From Usitatibacter palustris (GTDB taxonomy: Bacteria; Pseudomonadota; Gammaproteobacteria; Burkholderiales; Usitatibacteraceae): DNA of 64,000 bases. The notes under the pieces are model-generated. The model ran no database searches and was not told the DNA's origin. It was given only the letters and a program-made list of their open reading frames with translations. This document shows positions 27,696 to 37,281 of the stretch, one piece after another (the first letter of the stretch is position 1; each line of letters starts with the position of its first letter). The DNA is taken from positions 62,001 through 126,000 of the forward strand of contig NZ_CP053073.1 of assembly GCF_013003985.1 (NCBI RefSeq), given 5' to 3'. Both the position numbers and the translations under genes were made by a program.

Positions 27696-28367
27696 ATGGA
27701 CGCAAGGCGCAGGAATCTCTCGAAGGTGATTGCCGCGGCAATGCTGCTTCCCGGTGGACTGAGCGCGTGGATGTCGCGCGCGCTCGCCGCGGGCACCGTG
27801 GGCGGCATGCAGGGCGTGGCCCGCCTCGAAGGGACGGCGACCGTGAACGGCACGGCAGCGCAGGTGGGAACGCCCGTGAAGGCCGGCGACAAGGTGGTTA
27901 CCGGGAAGGGCAGCCAGGCGGTGGTCGTGATCGGCGACGACGCGTTCCTGATGCGCTCGGACACCGTGATCGAGTTCAAGGGGCGCGGCAGCGTGCTCTC
28001 CGAGCTCGCGATCGCGAGCGGGAAGGTGCTCAACGTGTTCTCGAAGAAGCCCATGGCGATCAAGGCCGCGACGGCTTCGATCGGCATTCGCGGCACCGGC
28101 GCGTACATCGAGGTCGAGCCGAAGAAGGTGTACTTCTGCCTCTGCTACGGCACCGCCGACATCGACGGGCCGAACATGACGACGAAGACCGTGGTCACGA
28201 CCCACCACGAAAGCCCGCTCTATCTGCTCGACGACGGACGCGCGCTCAGCGCGGAGCCGGGACCCTTCCTCAACCACAAGGACGACGAGCTGATCCTGCT
28301 CGAGTCGCTGTGCGGCCGCGAGCCGCCGTTCGTGAAGAGCGGCCAGTACCCCTCGAAGAAATACTAG
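27696..28367 (+). CDS. FecR-domain exported protein
   Basis: A 223-residue protein with an N-terminal R-R-R-N-L-S-K followed by a hydrophobic stretch ending A-L-A-A, which looks like a twin-arginine or Sec signal. A FecR-type beta-sandwich follows (about residues 55-140: V-K-A-G-D-K-V-V-T-G, A-F-L-M-R-S-D-T-V-I-E, I-G-I-R-G-T-G-A-Y). The C-terminal part has three cysteines (C-L-C-Y and L-C-G) in an otherwise charged tail. There is no sigma factor or TonB receptor nearby, so it is not a classical FecR anti-sigma protein. It starts two bases after trmB. Confidence 0.78.
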   Translation: MDARRRNLSKVIAAAMLLPGGLSAWMSRALAAGTVGGMQGVARLEGTATVNGTAAQVGTPVKAGDKVVTGKGSQAVVVIGDDAFLMRSDTVIEFKGRGSVLSELAIASGKVLNVFSKKPMAIKAATASIGIRGTGAYIEVEPKKVYFCLCYGTADIDGPNMTTKTVVTTHHESPLYLLDDGRALSAEPGPFLNHKDDELILLESLCGREPPFVKSGQYPSKKY

Positions 28368-29590
28368 GGCGCGCGCTTCAGGGCGATGGTCCGCGCCTGC
28401 GCAGGCTCGGCCGGCAGGAACATCTCCAGCAGCTCGTTCAGGAAGCGCTGACCGCGCGACGTCGGGCGAATCGTCGTGGGATCCTTCTCGAGCAGGCCGC
28501 GCTCTTCCGCGGCGCGCAGCTCGCGACCCACCGTCGTGATCGGCAATCCCGTGCGCTCGGTGTAGATCGTGGCCGGAACGCCGCCTGTGAGGCGCAGGGC
28601 GTTGAGCATGAACTCGAACGGCAGGCGCTCGACCGAGACGTCCGCTCCCTCCTGCAGGGCGTCACCGGCCAGCGCCGCATCCATGTATGCGGCGGGCTGG
28701 CGCTGGCGCGCTTCGCGCCGCACGCGATCGGCGAAGGTGATCTTGCCGTGCGCGCCCGCGCCGATGCCGACGTAGTCGCCGAAGGTCCAGTAGTTCACGT
28801 TGTGCCGCGCGCGCCGGCCCGGCTTGGCGAAGGCAGATGTTTCGTAGTGTTCGTAGCCTCCGGCGGCGAGTACGGCTTCGATCGCTTCCTGCATGTCCGC
28901 GGCGAGATCGTCATCGGGCAGCTTCGGCGGATGGCTGTGGAAGTACGTGTTGGGCTCGAGCGTGAGGTGGTAGGCCGAGATGTGCGGCGCGTCGAAGGCA
29001 ATGGCCTCCTTCACGTCGGCAAGGGCTTCCTCGATCGATTGCCCGGGGAGCGCGTACATGAGGTCGATGTTCACGTTGCCGAATACCTCGAGGCCCGTGG
29101 CGATCGCCCGCCGCGCTTCATCCGAGCCGTGGACGCGCCCAAGCGCGGCGAGCTTCGCATCGTCGAAGCTCTGCACGCCGATCGAGAGGCGGCTCACGCC
29201 CGCGGCGCGATACCCGCGAAAGCGTTCGGCCTCGAAGGTGCCCGGGTTCGCTTCGAGCGTGATCTCGGCGTCCGGATCGACGGGTACACGCGTGCGCACC
29301 GCGGTGAGGATGGCGTCGATCGATTGGGGCGTGAAGAGGCTTGGCGTTCCGCCGCCGATGAAGATCGTCGAGAAGCGCCGGCCCCAGATCTGCGGGAGCG
29401 CGCTTTCAAGATCCGCGACCAACGCCTGCACGTAGCGCGCTTCGGGCACGTCGCCCCGCTTCTCGTGCGAATTGAAATCGCAGTACGGGCACTTCTTCAG
29501 GCACCAGGGAATGTGGACGTAGAGCGAGAGCGGCGGCAACTGCGCGAAGCGCGGCCGGGTGAGATCGGCAAGGACCTGCGCCGCGGGCAT
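28364..29590 (-). CDS. hemW: radical SAM protein HemW (heme chaperone)
   Basis: A 408-residue radical SAM protein of the HemN-like group. C-L-K-K-C-P-Y-C supplies the CX3CX2C iron-sulfur ligands, preceded by L-Y-V-H-I-P-W, and G-G-G-T-P-S follows. HemW binds heme and delivers it to respiratory enzymes; it is often misnamed coproporphyrinogen III oxidase. It is the last gene of the minus-strand run rph-rdgB-hemW. Its stop overlaps the convergent FecR-domain gene by four bases. Confidence 0.93.
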   Translation of the reverse strand: MPAAQVLADLTRPRFAQLPPLSLYVHIPWCLKKCPYCDFNSHEKRGDVPEARYVQALVADLESALPQIWGRRFSTIFIGGGTPSLFTPQSIDAILTAVRTRVPVDPDAEITLEANPGTFEAERFRGYRAAGVSRLSIGVQSFDDAKLAALGRVHGSDEARRAIATGLEVFGNVNIDLMYALPGQSIEEALADVKEAIAFDAPHISAYHLTLEPNTYFHSHPPKLPDDDLAADMQEAIEAVLAAGGYEHYETSAFAKPGRRARHNVNYWTFGDYVGIGAGAHGKITFADRVRREARQRQPAAYMDAALAGDALQEGADVSVERLPFEFMLNALRLTGGVPATIYTERTGLPITTVGRELRAAEERGLLEKDPTTIRPTSRGQRFLNELLEMFLPAEPAQARTIALKRAP

Positions 29591-29600
29591 TTCGCCGGGC

Positions 29601-30215
29601 CTAGGCGTGCGCCTGCAGCGCGGTGAGCTTCGCCTCGAGCGCGACGATCGCCTTCGCGCGATGGCTCACGCGGTTCTTCTCCTCGGGGAAGAGCTCGCCC
29701 GCGGTGAGCCCGCGAAAGGGCAACAGGAAATGCGGGTCGTAGCCGAAGCCGCGCGCGCCGCGGGGGTCGAGCACGATCTCGCCGTGCCAGGTGCCGTCGG
29801 CGATGATCGGGCACGGATCGTCGGCGGTCTGCACGAGCACCAGCACGCAGTAGTAGTAGGCCGAGCGGTCCTTGAGGTCGCGAAGCGCGTTCACGAGCTC
29901 CGCGTTGTTGCGCGCATCGCGCGTGGCGCGATCGCCGTCACGGCCCGCGTAGTACGCGGAGTTCACGCCCGGCGCGCCGGCCAGCGCCGGTACGCACAGG
30001 CCGGAATCGTCGGCGAGCGCGGGCAGCCCCGTGGCTTCGCATGCGTGGCGCGCCTTGGCGAGCGCGTTCTCCACGAATGTCGAATAGGGTTCCTCGGCTT
30101 CGGAGATGCTGAAGATCGATTGCTCGAGCGCTTCCATGCCGAGCGGTTCCAGCAGCGCCTTGAGTTCCTTGATCTTCGCTGCGTTGTTCGAGGCGATGAC
30201 GACGCGCCGCGTCAC
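29601..30215 (-). CDS. rdgB: XTP/dITP pyrophosphatase
   Basis: A 204-residue house-cleaning NTPase that hydrolyses non-canonical purine triphosphates. The N-terminal [23 protein letters not shown] and G-F-G-Y-D-P-H-F motifs are all present. It overlaps rph by four bases and precedes hemW by ten. Confidence 0.96.
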   Translation of the reverse strand: MTRRVVIASNNAAKIKELKALLEPLGMEALEQSIFSISEAEEPYSTFVENALAKARHACEATGLPALADDSGLCVPALAGAPGVNSAYYAGRDGDRATRDARNNAELVNALRDLKDRSAYYYCVLVLVQTADDPCPIIADGTWHGEIVLDPRGARGFGYDPHFLLPFRGLTAGELFPEEKNRVSHRAKAIVALEAKLTALQAHA

Positions 30216-30940
30216 GCAGTGCCCCCGGCGAGTGCCGAGCGCTGCGCCGCGACGAGCTGCGAGATGCCGTGCGTGGCGAGGTCGAGCAGGCGCGTCATCT
30301 CCTCGCGCGTGAACGGTTCGCCCTCGGCCGTGCCCTGGACCTCGACGAAATCACCGGAGCCCGTCATCACGACGTTCATGTCGGTTCCGCAGGCCGAATC
30401 CTCGGAGTAGTCGAGGTCGAGCAGCGGGTGGCCGCCCACCATGCCCACGGAAACGGCGGCGACGAAATCGCGCAGCGGATCGTGCGCGAGGTTGCCCTTC
30501 GCGCGCAGGAACGCGATCGCATCGGCGAGTGCGACCATCGCGCCGGTGATCGAGGCGCAGCGCGTGCCGCCGTCGGCTTGCAGCACGTCGCAGTCGATCG
30601 TGATCTGGCGCTCGCCCAGGAGGGCGAGGTCGGTCACCGCGCGCAGGCTGCGGCCGATCAATCGCTGGATCTCCTGCGTGCGGCCCGATTGCTTGCCCGC
30701 GGCCGCCTCGCGCGCGCCGCGCGTGTTGGTGGCGCGCGGCAGCATGCCGTACTCGGCGGTCACCCAGCCCTTGCCGGTTCCCTTGAGGAAGGAGGGCACG
30801 CGCTCCTCGACGCTCGCGGTGCACAGCACCTTGGTGTGGCCGAACTCGACGAGCACCGAGCCTTCGGCGTGCATCGTGTAGCGGCGCAGGATGTTCACGG
30901 GGCGAAGCCCCCGTGCATCACGATCGAACGAGCGGGGCAT
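30212..30940 (-). CDS. rph: ribonuclease PH
   Basis: A 242-residue phosphorolytic 3'-5' exoribonuclease that trims tRNA 3' ends. It has the start [21 protein letters not shown], and G-R-S-L-R-A-V-T-D. It is full length. The phosphatase gene upstream ends five bases before the ATG, so the whole run from the kinase to hemW could be one transcript. Confidence 0.96.
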   Translation of the reverse strand: MPRSFDRDARGLRPVNILRRYTMHAEGSVLVEFGHTKVLCTASVEERVPSFLKGTGKGWVTAEYGMLPRATNTRGAREAAAGKQSGRTQEIQRLIGRSLRAVTDLALLGERQITIDCDVLQADGGTRCASITGAMVALADAIAFLRAKGNLAHDPLRDFVAAVSVGMVGGHPLLDLDYSEDSACGTDMNVVMTGSGDFVEVQGTAEGEPFTREEMTRLLDLATHGISQLVAAQRSALAGGTA

Positions 30941-30944
30941 GGGT

Positions 30945-31853
30945 CTAGCGCGGAACCTTGCGGATCGCGTCCTGGATTTCGGCGATGGCTTTCTCGATGT
31001 CGGCTTCCGTCACGTCGTCGGGGGGCACGGCCACATCGAGCTGCTCGGTGTTGCTCGAGGTGCTGAACTCTTCCTCGTTCAGCATCTGCGTGGTGTCCTT
31101 CACCGTGTCGTCGTCCTGGTTTTCCCAGGTGAGGGCGACCACGGAGATGTTGTCGGAGTCACCGTCGGCGCGCCGGTACGCTTCGGTGATCAGGCCCGGG
31201 ATGAGGCCCACGACATCCTGCTTGCGAAGCAGCGTCGAGATGAGGCTCGCCGGGATCTGCGCCCAGAAGCCGTCGGTCGACAGCATGATCGTGTCGCCGG
31301 TCTGGAGATCCATCTCGCGGCTGACATCGATCTGCGGCGGCACCACGCCCCCGAGGCAACTGAAGATCTTGTTGCGATCGGGATGGCGCGCGGCCGCTTC
31401 CGGCGTCAGTGCTCCCATGTCGATCATCTGCTGCACGCGGGAGTGATCCTGCGTGGCCGCGACGAGGCGCCCGCCGCGCAGCAGGTACAGGCGCGAATCG
31501 CCCGCGTGCGCCCAGCACGCGCGGCCGGCCTGGATCACGCAGGCGACGACGGTGGTGCGCGGGCTTTCGAGGAAATTCATCTCGACCGCATGCGCGACGA
31601 TGGCCCGATGCGCGGAGTTGATCGCGGACACGAGGAACTCCGCGGGCTTCTTCAGCTTGTTGCGCGCTTCCTGCTGGAAGCGGCGCGTGATCTCGGTGAC
31701 CGCGATCTCGGCGGCGACCTCGCCCTTCATGTGGCCGCCCATGCCGTCGGCGATCACGAGGAGCACGACGTTGCGGCTGTACGAGTAGCCGACGCGGTCC
31801 TCGTTACCCTTGCGGTCGCCTACGTGGCTGTCCTGGAAAACGCGGAATCGCAT
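30945..31853 (-). CDS. PP2C-family protein serine/threonine phosphatase
   Basis: A 302-residue Stp1-type metal-dependent phosphatase. The motifs are [22 protein letters not shown] and D-G-D-S-D-N-I-S. After the catalytic domain (to about residue 245) there is an acidic tail ([12 protein letters not shown]). The ATG at 31853 gives [13 protein letters not shown], the usual start. It follows the kinase gene by two bases, and the two are expected to act on the same substrates. Confidence 0.93.
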   Translation of the reverse strand: MRFRVFQDSHVGDRKGNEDRVGYSYSRNVVLLVIADGMGGHMKGEVAAEIAVTEITRRFQQEARNKLKKPAEFLVSAINSAHRAIVAHAVEMNFLESPRTTVVACVIQAGRACWAHAGDSRLYLLRGGRLVAATQDHSRVQQMIDMGALTPEAAARHPDRNKIFSCLGGVVPPQIDVSREMDLQTGDTIMLSTDGFWAQIPASLISTLLRKQDVVGLIPGLITEAYRRADGDSDNISVVALTWENQDDDTVKDTTQMLNEEEFSTSSNTEQLDVAVPPDDVTEADIEKAIAEIQDAIRKVPR

Positions 31854-31855
31854 GC

Positions 31856-32797
31856 TCAACGCGAAAACAACTTGGACAACGGCTTGTTGATCGTCTCGAA
31901 GATGCTGCGCTTCAAGTCGCCCTGCGGCTCCTCCATGAGGCGCTTCTGCAGGTCGAACGCGGTCTGGGGCCGCTGCAGGTGGTCGAGCGCGAGGCAATCG
32001 TTCACGAGCTGGTAGAGCTCCTCGGAGTAGTACTGCCGCGCGAGCGTCTTCAGCGGAATCATCTGGTCCTTCTTCTCGCGCTGGTCGGCCGCCTGCGGGG
32101 GCGTTCCCGCGATGCACGTGTAGATCGTCGCGCCCAGCGAATAGATATCGGCCCAGGGCCCCAGCTCGCCGGGAACGAAGCGGTAGTGCTCGGGGGCCGC
32201 GAAGCCCGCGGTGTACATGGGCTTCAACTTCGACTGCTCGTCGGAGAGCGTGATGCGCGCGGCGCCGAAATCGAGCAGCACGGGGCGGCCTTCCATCGTG
32301 AGGAAGATGTTCGCCGGCTTGATGTCCAGGTGCAGCAGCTTGTTCGAATGCACTTCGCGCAGCCCGTTCATCAGGTGGATGAAGAGCCGGCGGATGAAGG
32401 CCTCGGTGAATTCGTGGCGATTGCGCTGGATGTGGAACTGCAGCGTGCGGCCGCGCACGTACTGCATGACCATGTAGCAGGTCTCGTTGGCGCGGAAGAA
32501 GTTCTCGACGCGCACCACGTTCGGGTGCGAGATCATCGCGAGCGCGCGCCCTTCCTCGAAGAAGCACTTCAAGCCGTGGCGGAACACCGAAAGCTCCTCT
32601 TCCGTGTTCTTCACCTCGACGCCTTCGGTCCTCAACGCGAGCGAGGAGGGCAGGTACTCCTTGATGGCAAAAGGCGTCCCGGACTCGTCGCGCGCGAGAT
32701 AGACGATGCTGAACCCGCCCGAGGAAAGCGGCTTCTCGATGCGATAGCCATTGAGTACATAGCCCGCGGGCAGCGGTTGATTGACCTGCTGGGGCAT
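31856..32797 (-). CDS. eukaryotic-type serine/threonine protein kinase (HLD variant)
   Basis: A 313-residue cytosolic kinase. The glycine loop reads L-S-S-G-G-F-S-I-V-Y, the ATP-binding Lys is in F-A-I-K-E-Y-L-P, the catalytic loop is H-L-D-I-K-P-A-N-I (Leu replaces the usual Arg of HRD), and D-F-G-A-A-R binds Mg. It has no transmembrane or sensor domain. The non-RD loop suggests it does not need activation-loop phosphorylation. It is coupled to the PP2C phosphatase. No type VI secretion gene is near. Confidence 0.92.
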   Translation of the reverse strand: MPQQVNQPLPAGYVLNGYRIEKPLSSGGFSIVYLARDESGTPFAIKEYLPSSLALRTEGVEVKNTEEELSVFRHGLKCFFEEGRALAMISHPNVVRVENFFRANETCYMVMQYVRGRTLQFHIQRNRHEFTEAFIRRLFIHLMNGLREVHSNKLLHLDIKPANIFLTMEGRPVLLDFGAARITLSDEQSKLKPMYTAGFAAPEHYRFVPGELGPWADIYSLGATIYTCIAGTPPQAADQREKKDQMIPLKTLARQYYSEELYQLVNDCLALDHLQRPQTAFDLQKRLMEEPQGDLKRSIFETINKPLSKLFSR

Positions 32798-32886
32798 TCG
32801 TCTACCGAGGGGAAGGAGGGGTTCCAGCTATAATTCATCGCATTGTCGGCACTCCCCGCCGCCTTGTAAACCACTGGTTCCCCGCG

Positions 32887-33753
32887 ATGATCGCCAGCAT
32901 GACCGGCTTTGCGAGTGCGACGCGCGAAAGCGCGCCTGGAAGCGTCGCGATCGAGCTCAAGAGCGTCAACCACCGTTACCTCGAATTCACGGTCCGGGCG
33001 CCCGAGGAATTGCGCGCCCTGGAGCCCGCCCTGCGCGAGGCGATCACCGCCAAGCTCACGCGGGGCAAGGTCGATTGCCGGCTCACCTTCACGCCGAGGT
33101 CTGTAGGACCCAAATCGCTCGTGCCGGACGCGGCGGCGATGGAATCGCTCAGGGCCGCCAGCGGCAAGGTTATTGCCGCGTTTCCCGAGGCACGCCCGCT
33201 CTCGGTGTCCGAAATCCTGCATTGGCCCGGTGTCCTGGCCGACGAATCGTTTTCGCCGGAGGCACTGCGTGAAGAGGTCCTGACGATCCTCTCTCGCGCC
33301 ATTTCCGACCTCGACCAGACGCGCACGCGCGAAGGCGCGAAGCTGAAGGTCATGATCGAGGAGCGCCTCGACCGCATGTCGGAACTCGTCATCGAAGCCA
33401 AGCCCCTCGTTCCGGGCGCGCTGAAGGCTTTCCGGGACAAGCTCGCCGCCAAGGTGGCCGAAGCCGCGCAATCGCCGAGCGACGAGCGCCTGCAGCAGGA
33501 AGTCGTCCTCTACGCGGCGAGAATCGACGTGGACGAGGAGCTTTCGCGCCTGGGCGCGCACATCGCCGAAGTGCGGCGCGTGCTCTCGAAGGGCGGCGCG
33601 TGCGGCAAGCGCCTCGATTTCCTCTGCCAGGAGCTCAACCGCGAGGCGAATACCCTCGGGTCGAAGGCCGCGGCCAACGAGATGACGGCCATTTCCGTGG
33701 AGCTGAAGGTCCTGATCGAGCAGGTTCGCGAGCAGGTCCAGAACGTCGAATGA
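32887..33753 (+). CDS. yicC: YicC family endoribonuclease
   Basis: A 288-residue YicC protein. It starts M-I-A-S-M-T-G-F-A and has E-L-K-S-V-N-H-R-Y-L-E, the family signature; the C-terminal DUF1732 part includes G-K-R-L-D-F-L-C-Q-E-L-N-R-E-A-N-T. Some homologues are reported to cleave RNA. A TATAAT lies about 55 bases before the start, but without a clear -35. gmk follows after ten bases. Confidence 0.94.
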   Translation: MIASMTGFASATRESAPGSVAIELKSVNHRYLEFTVRAPEELRALEPALREAITAKLTRGKVDCRLTFTPRSVGPKSLVPDAAAMESLRAASGKVIAAFPEARPLSVSEILHWPGVLADESFSPEALREEVLTILSRAISDLDQTRTREGAKLKVMIEERLDRMSELVIEAKPLVPGALKAFRDKLAAKVAEAAQSPSDERLQQEVVLYAARIDVDEELSRLGAHIAEVRRVLSKGGACGKRLDFLCQELNREANTLGSKAAANEMTAISVELKVLIEQVREQVQNVE

Positions 33754-33763
33754 GCGCGCGCGC

Positions 33764-34372
33764 ATGAACGGCAACCTGTTCGTGGTTGTCGCTCCCTCGG
33801 GCGCGGGCAAGACGAGCCTCGTCTCGAAACTCCTCGAAGGCGACCACAACATCAAGCTTTCGGTGTCGTTCACGACGCGCGCACCGCGCGAGGGCGAAGA
33901 GCCGGGCCGCGATTACCACTTCGTGTCGCGCGCGACCTTCGAGGCGATGATCGCCGCGGGCGATTTCCTCGAGCACGCCGAGGTCTACGGCAACTACTAC
34001 GGCACGTCGCGAAAGTGGATCGAAGCCGAGCTCGCAGGCGACCACGATGTGCTCCTGGAGATCGATTACCAGGGGGCCCAACAGGTCCGCGGGCTCTTCC
34101 CGACCATGGTCGGAATCTTCATCCTGCCCCCCTCGTTCGCGGAGCTTCGCCGCCGCCTGGAGGGCCGCGGAAAAGACAGCGCGGAGGCCGTCGAGAAGCG
34201 CATGGCGAGCGCCCGGCAAGAAATCTCGCATGTTCTTGAATTTGAATATATAATTGTCAATGAACGCTTCGAGGCGGCGTTAACGGACCTGGTTTCGGTC
34301 GTGCGGGCGGCACGTGTGTCGCGCGCGCAGCAGCGTTTGCGCCTTCCGAAGCTCCTCAGCGAATTCAGGTAA
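33764..34372 (+). CDS. gmk: guanylate kinase
   Basis: A 202-residue kinase converting GMP to GDP. The P-loop is A-P-S-G-A-G-K-T-S, followed by S-F-T-T-R-A-P-R-E-G-E and D-Y-H-F-V-S, the GMP-binding region. It is the first of gmk-rpoZ-spoT, a conserved set tied to purine and ppGpp metabolism. Confidence 0.97.
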   Translation: MNGNLFVVVAPSGAGKTSLVSKLLEGDHNIKLSVSFTTRAPREGEEPGRDYHFVSRATFEAMIAAGDFLEHAEVYGNYYGTSRKWIEAELAGDHDVLLEIDYQGAQQVRGLFPTMVGIFILPPSFAELRRRLEGRGKDSAEAVEKRMASARQEISHVLEFEYIIVNERFEAALTDLVSVVRAARVSRAQQRLRLPKLLSEFR

Positions 34373-34384
34373 CGGAGAGAAGCC

Positions 34385-34606
34385 ATGGCCCGCATCACCG
34401 TCGACGACTGCATCAAGCACTTCCCGAATCGTTTCGAGCTCACGCTCGCCGCGACGAACCGCGCGCGCCAGATCGCCCTCGGTGCCACGCCCCTCGTGGA
34501 ACCGAACAAGGACAAGCCCACCGTGATCGCCCTGCGCGAAATCGCGGGTGGCAAGGTCGGCCGCGAGCTCCTGCTTCCCCCGGCACCGCAACCGCCGGTC
34601 CTCTGA
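34385..34606 (+). CDS. rpoZ: RNA polymerase omega subunit
   Basis: A 73-residue omega subunit. It starts M-A-R-I-T-V-D-D-C and contains [15 protein letters not shown], and a proline-rich end follows. It supports RNA polymerase assembly and forms part of a ppGpp-binding site, which fits its place before spoT. A ribosome site GGAGAG precedes the ATG. Confidence 0.97.
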   Translation: MARITVDDCIKHFPNRFELTLAATNRARQIALGATPLVEPNKDKPTVIALREIAGGKVGRELLLPPAPQPPVL

Positions 34607-34611
34607 AATCG

Positions 34612-34635
34612 ATGGGGCATAGCCCCATTCGTTTC
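34612..34635 (+). terminator. small hairpin between rpoZ and spoT
   Basis: A perfect 7-bp stem ATGGGGC / GCCCCAT with a three-base loop (34612-34628) is followed by TCGTTTCC. It ends ten bases before the spoT start and could attenuate transcription or occlude the spoT ribosome site. Confidence 0.35.
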
Positions 34636-34637
34636 CG

Positions 34638-36827
34638 ATGCCCTCGCTTGGGGTCCACACCGCCACTGCCAGCGGCCTGAAGGCCGGAGGCGTGTCGTTG
34701 CCGGGCCCCGGCGCCGAGGAGCTGGTTTCAGCACTCGGGTACCTCAAGCCCCAGGATGTCGAGCTGATCGAGGCGGCCTACGAGGTCGCCCGCGCGGCCC
34801 ACGCGGGGCAGTTCCGCAAGAGCGGCGAGCCGTACATCACGCATCCGCTCGCCGTCGCGAAGATCCTCGCCGAATGGCACCTCGATCCGCAGGCCCTCAT
34901 GGCCGCGATCCTGCATGACGTCGTCGAGGACACGCCGACCACCAAGTCCGAGATCGCGAAGAAGTTCGGCAAGCCCGTTGCCGAGCTGGTCGACGGCGTC
35001 TCGAAGATCGACCGCATCGAATTCGCGACGCTGCAGCACGCGCAGGCGGAGAACTTCCGCAAGATGCTGCTCGCGATGGCGCGCGATGTGCGCGTCATCC
35101 TCATCAAGCTCGCCGATCGCCTCCACAACATGCGCACGCTGGATGCCGTGCATGCGGAGAAGCAGGAACGCGTCGCCAAGGAAACGCTCGAGATCTACGC
35201 GCCGATCGCCAACCGCCTCGGCCTCAACGCGCTCTACTACGAGCTCGAGGACCTGGGCTTTCGCTTCATGCACCCCACGCGCTTCAAGGTGCTCGACAAG
35301 GCGCTGAAGAAGGCGCGCGGCAACCGGCGCGATGCCGTGGGCAAGATCACCGAGCAGATCCAGGCGCGGTTGAAGGAATTCAAGCTCGAGGCGCAGGTCA
35401 CCGGCCGCGAGAAGCACATCTCCTCGATCTACAAGAAGATGCAGGAGAAGAACATCTCCTTCTCCGAGGTGTTCGACCTCTACGGCTTCCGCATCCTCGT
35501 GCCCGATGTCGCGTCGGCCTACCTCGCGATGGGCGCCCTGCACACGATGTACAAGCCGATCCCGGGCAAGTTCAAGGACTACATCGCGATCCCGAAGGCG
35601 AACGGCTACCAGTCGCTGCACACCACGCTCTTCGGCCCGTTCGGCATGCCCCTCGAGCTGCAGATCCGCACGGCGGACATGCACAAGGTCGCCGAGGCGG
35701 GTGTCGCGTCGCACTGGCTCTACAAGAGCTCCGAGATGGACGCGAAGGGCGTGCAATTGAAGAGCCACCAGTGGCTCCAGTCGCTGCTCGAGATCCAGAG
35801 CGAATCGGGCGATGCGCTCGAATTCCTCGAGCACATCAAGGTCGACCTTTTCCCCGACGAGGTCTACGTCTTCTCGCCGAAGGGCACGATCTTCTCGCTC
35901 CCGAAGGGTGCGACCGCGATCGACTTCGCCTACGCGGTACACACGGACGTCGGAAATCACTGCGTGTCGGCGCGCGTGAACGGCGAGCCCGTGCCGCTGG
36001 GCCACGTGCTCCGGAACGGCGATCGCATCGAGATCGTCACTGATCCGTCCGCGCGTCCCAACCCCGTGTGGCTCTCGTACGTGGGCACGGGCAAGGCGCG
36101 TTCGCACATCCGTCACTACCTGAAGACGATGCAGTCGCAGGAATCCGCGGAGGTGGGCGAGCTCCTGCTGGTGCAGGCGCTCCGATCGCTGAAGGCGAAC
36201 CCCGACGAGATCCACGACTCGCACTGGGAGCGCTTCTTCAAGGGCGATTCGGCGAAGACGCGCGAAGAAGTCCTCGCCGACGTGGGCCTCGGCAAGCGCC
36301 TCGCGGTCGTGGTCGCGAAGAAGCTCCTCTCGACACCCGATGCGCATGCCGATCCGTCGCAACCGCCGCGGCTCGACTCCATCACCATTCGCGGCACCGA
36401 GGGCATGGCGGTGCAGTTCTCGCCGTGCTGCCGGCCGATTCCCGGCGACCCGATCATCGCGCAGATCCGCAAGGGGCAGGGCCTCGCGGTGCACACGCAC
36501 GATTGCCCCGCGATCCACCCGTTCCACTTCGATCCCGAAAAGTGGGTCGACGTGCAGTGGGATCCGGCGCCCGACCAGCTCTTCGACGTGAACGTGCGCC
36601 TCACCGCCGCGAACCAGCGCGGTGTGCTCGCTCGCCTCGCCGCCGAGATTTCCGAAGCCGACTCCGACATAGACCACATCGAGACGGAGCAGAAGTCGAG
36701 CCAGGCCTACACCACGCTCGTGTTCACCGTGCAGGTGAAGAACCGGATGCATCTCGCGCACGTGTTCCGTCGCCTGCGTCGCATTCCTGAAGTCGTGCGC
36801 ATCTCCCGCTTCAAGAAAAAGACGTAA
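34638..36827 (+). CDS. spoT: bifunctional (p)ppGpp synthetase/hydrolase
   Basis: A 729-residue RelA/SpoT protein with an active hydrolase: the HD domain has H-P and A-A-I-L-H-D-V-V-E-D-T. The synthetase domain carries G-R-E-K-H-I-S-S-I-Y-K-K-M and G-Y-Q-S-L-H-T, then TGS and C-terminal ACT domains follow. It sets ppGpp levels in the stringent response. The presence of the HD residues argues for SpoT rather than RelA. The ATG at 34638 is taken; the first 25 residues are not conserved. Confidence 0.95.
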   Translation: MPSLGVHTATASGLKAGGVSLPGPGAEELVSALGYLKPQDVELIEAAYEVARAAHAGQFRKSGEPYITHPLAVAKILAEWHLDPQALMAAILHDVVEDTPTTKSEIAKKFGKPVAELVDGVSKIDRIEFATLQHAQAENFRKMLLAMARDVRVILIKLADRLHNMRTLDAVHAEKQERVAKETLEIYAPIANRLGLNALYYELEDLGFRFMHPTRFKVLDKALKKARGNRRDAVGKITEQIQARLKEFKLEAQVTGREKHISSIYKKMQEKNISFSEVFDLYGFRILVPDVASAYLAMGALHTMYKPIPGKFKDYIAIPKANGYQSLHTTLFGPFGMPLELQIRTADMHKVAEAGVASHWLYKSSEMDAKGVQLKSHQWLQSLLEIQSESGDALEFLEHIKVDLFPDEVYVFSPKGTIFSLPKGATAIDFAYAVHTDVGNHCVSARVNGEPVPLGHVLRNGDRIEIVTDPSARPNPVWLSYVGTGKARSHIRHYLKTMQSQESAEVGELLLVQALRSLKANPDEIHDSHWERFFKGDSAKTREEVLADVGLGKRLAVVVAKKLLSTPDAHADPSQPPRLDSITIRGTEGMAVQFSPCCRPIPGDPIIAQIRKGQGLAVHTHDCPAIHPFHFDPEKWVDVQWDPAPDQLFDVNVRLTAANQRGVLARLAAEISEADSDIDHIETEQKSSQAYTTLVFTVQVKNRMHLAHVFRRLRRIPEVVRISRFKKKT

Positions 36828-36896
36828 CGAATCTATAACCATCGAGAACGGCGTTGGAGCGGACGAAGTGCAACGCCGCTCAACGCCAGCGAGCAA

Positions 36897-37271
36897 ATGA
36901 CACCAATAGCTACCTCCGAAGCCCCCGCCGCGATTGGCACCTATTCACAGGCGGTTCGCGCCGGCGACACCGTGTACCTCTCCGGCCAGATCCCGCTTGA
37001 TCCCAAGACCATGCAATTGGTCGAGGGCTTCGAGAACCAGGTGAAACAGGTGTTCGAGAATTTGAAAGCAGTGTGCAAGGCCGCGGGCGGCGACTTCGGC
37101 AAGGTCGTGCGCGTGACGGTCTACCTCACCGACCTCGCGAACTTCGCGAAGGTGAACGAAGTGATGGCGACGTATTTCTCGCAGCCGTATCCGGCGCGCG
37201 CGGCGATCGGCGTGGCCTCGCTGCCGCGCGGCGCGGCGGTCGAGATCGACGCGATCATGCACCTGGAGTAG
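36897..37271 (+). CDS. ridA: 2-iminobutanoate/2-iminopropanoate deaminase (RidA family)
   Basis: A 124-residue YjgF/RidA protein. It has [11 protein letters not shown], the S-G-Q-I-P-L-D segment, and P-A-R-A-A-I-G-V containing the Arg that holds the substrate carboxylate. It hydrolyses reactive enamine/imine intermediates. The 69-base gap after spoT could hold its own promoter. It lies ten bases before recG. Confidence 0.95.
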   Translation: MTPIATSEAPAAIGTYSQAVRAGDTVYLSGQIPLDPKTMQLVEGFENQVKQVFENLKAVCKAAGGDFGKVVRVTVYLTDLANFAKVNEVMATYFSQPYPARAAIGVASLPRGAAVEIDAIMHLE

Positions 37272-37281
37272 CCCGCCTCAC

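Noticed and set aside
34249-34254. TATAAT inside gmk as a promoter for rpoZ-spoT
   Set aside because: It arises from conserved codons (F-E-Y-I-I-V-N) and has no -35 at the right distance.
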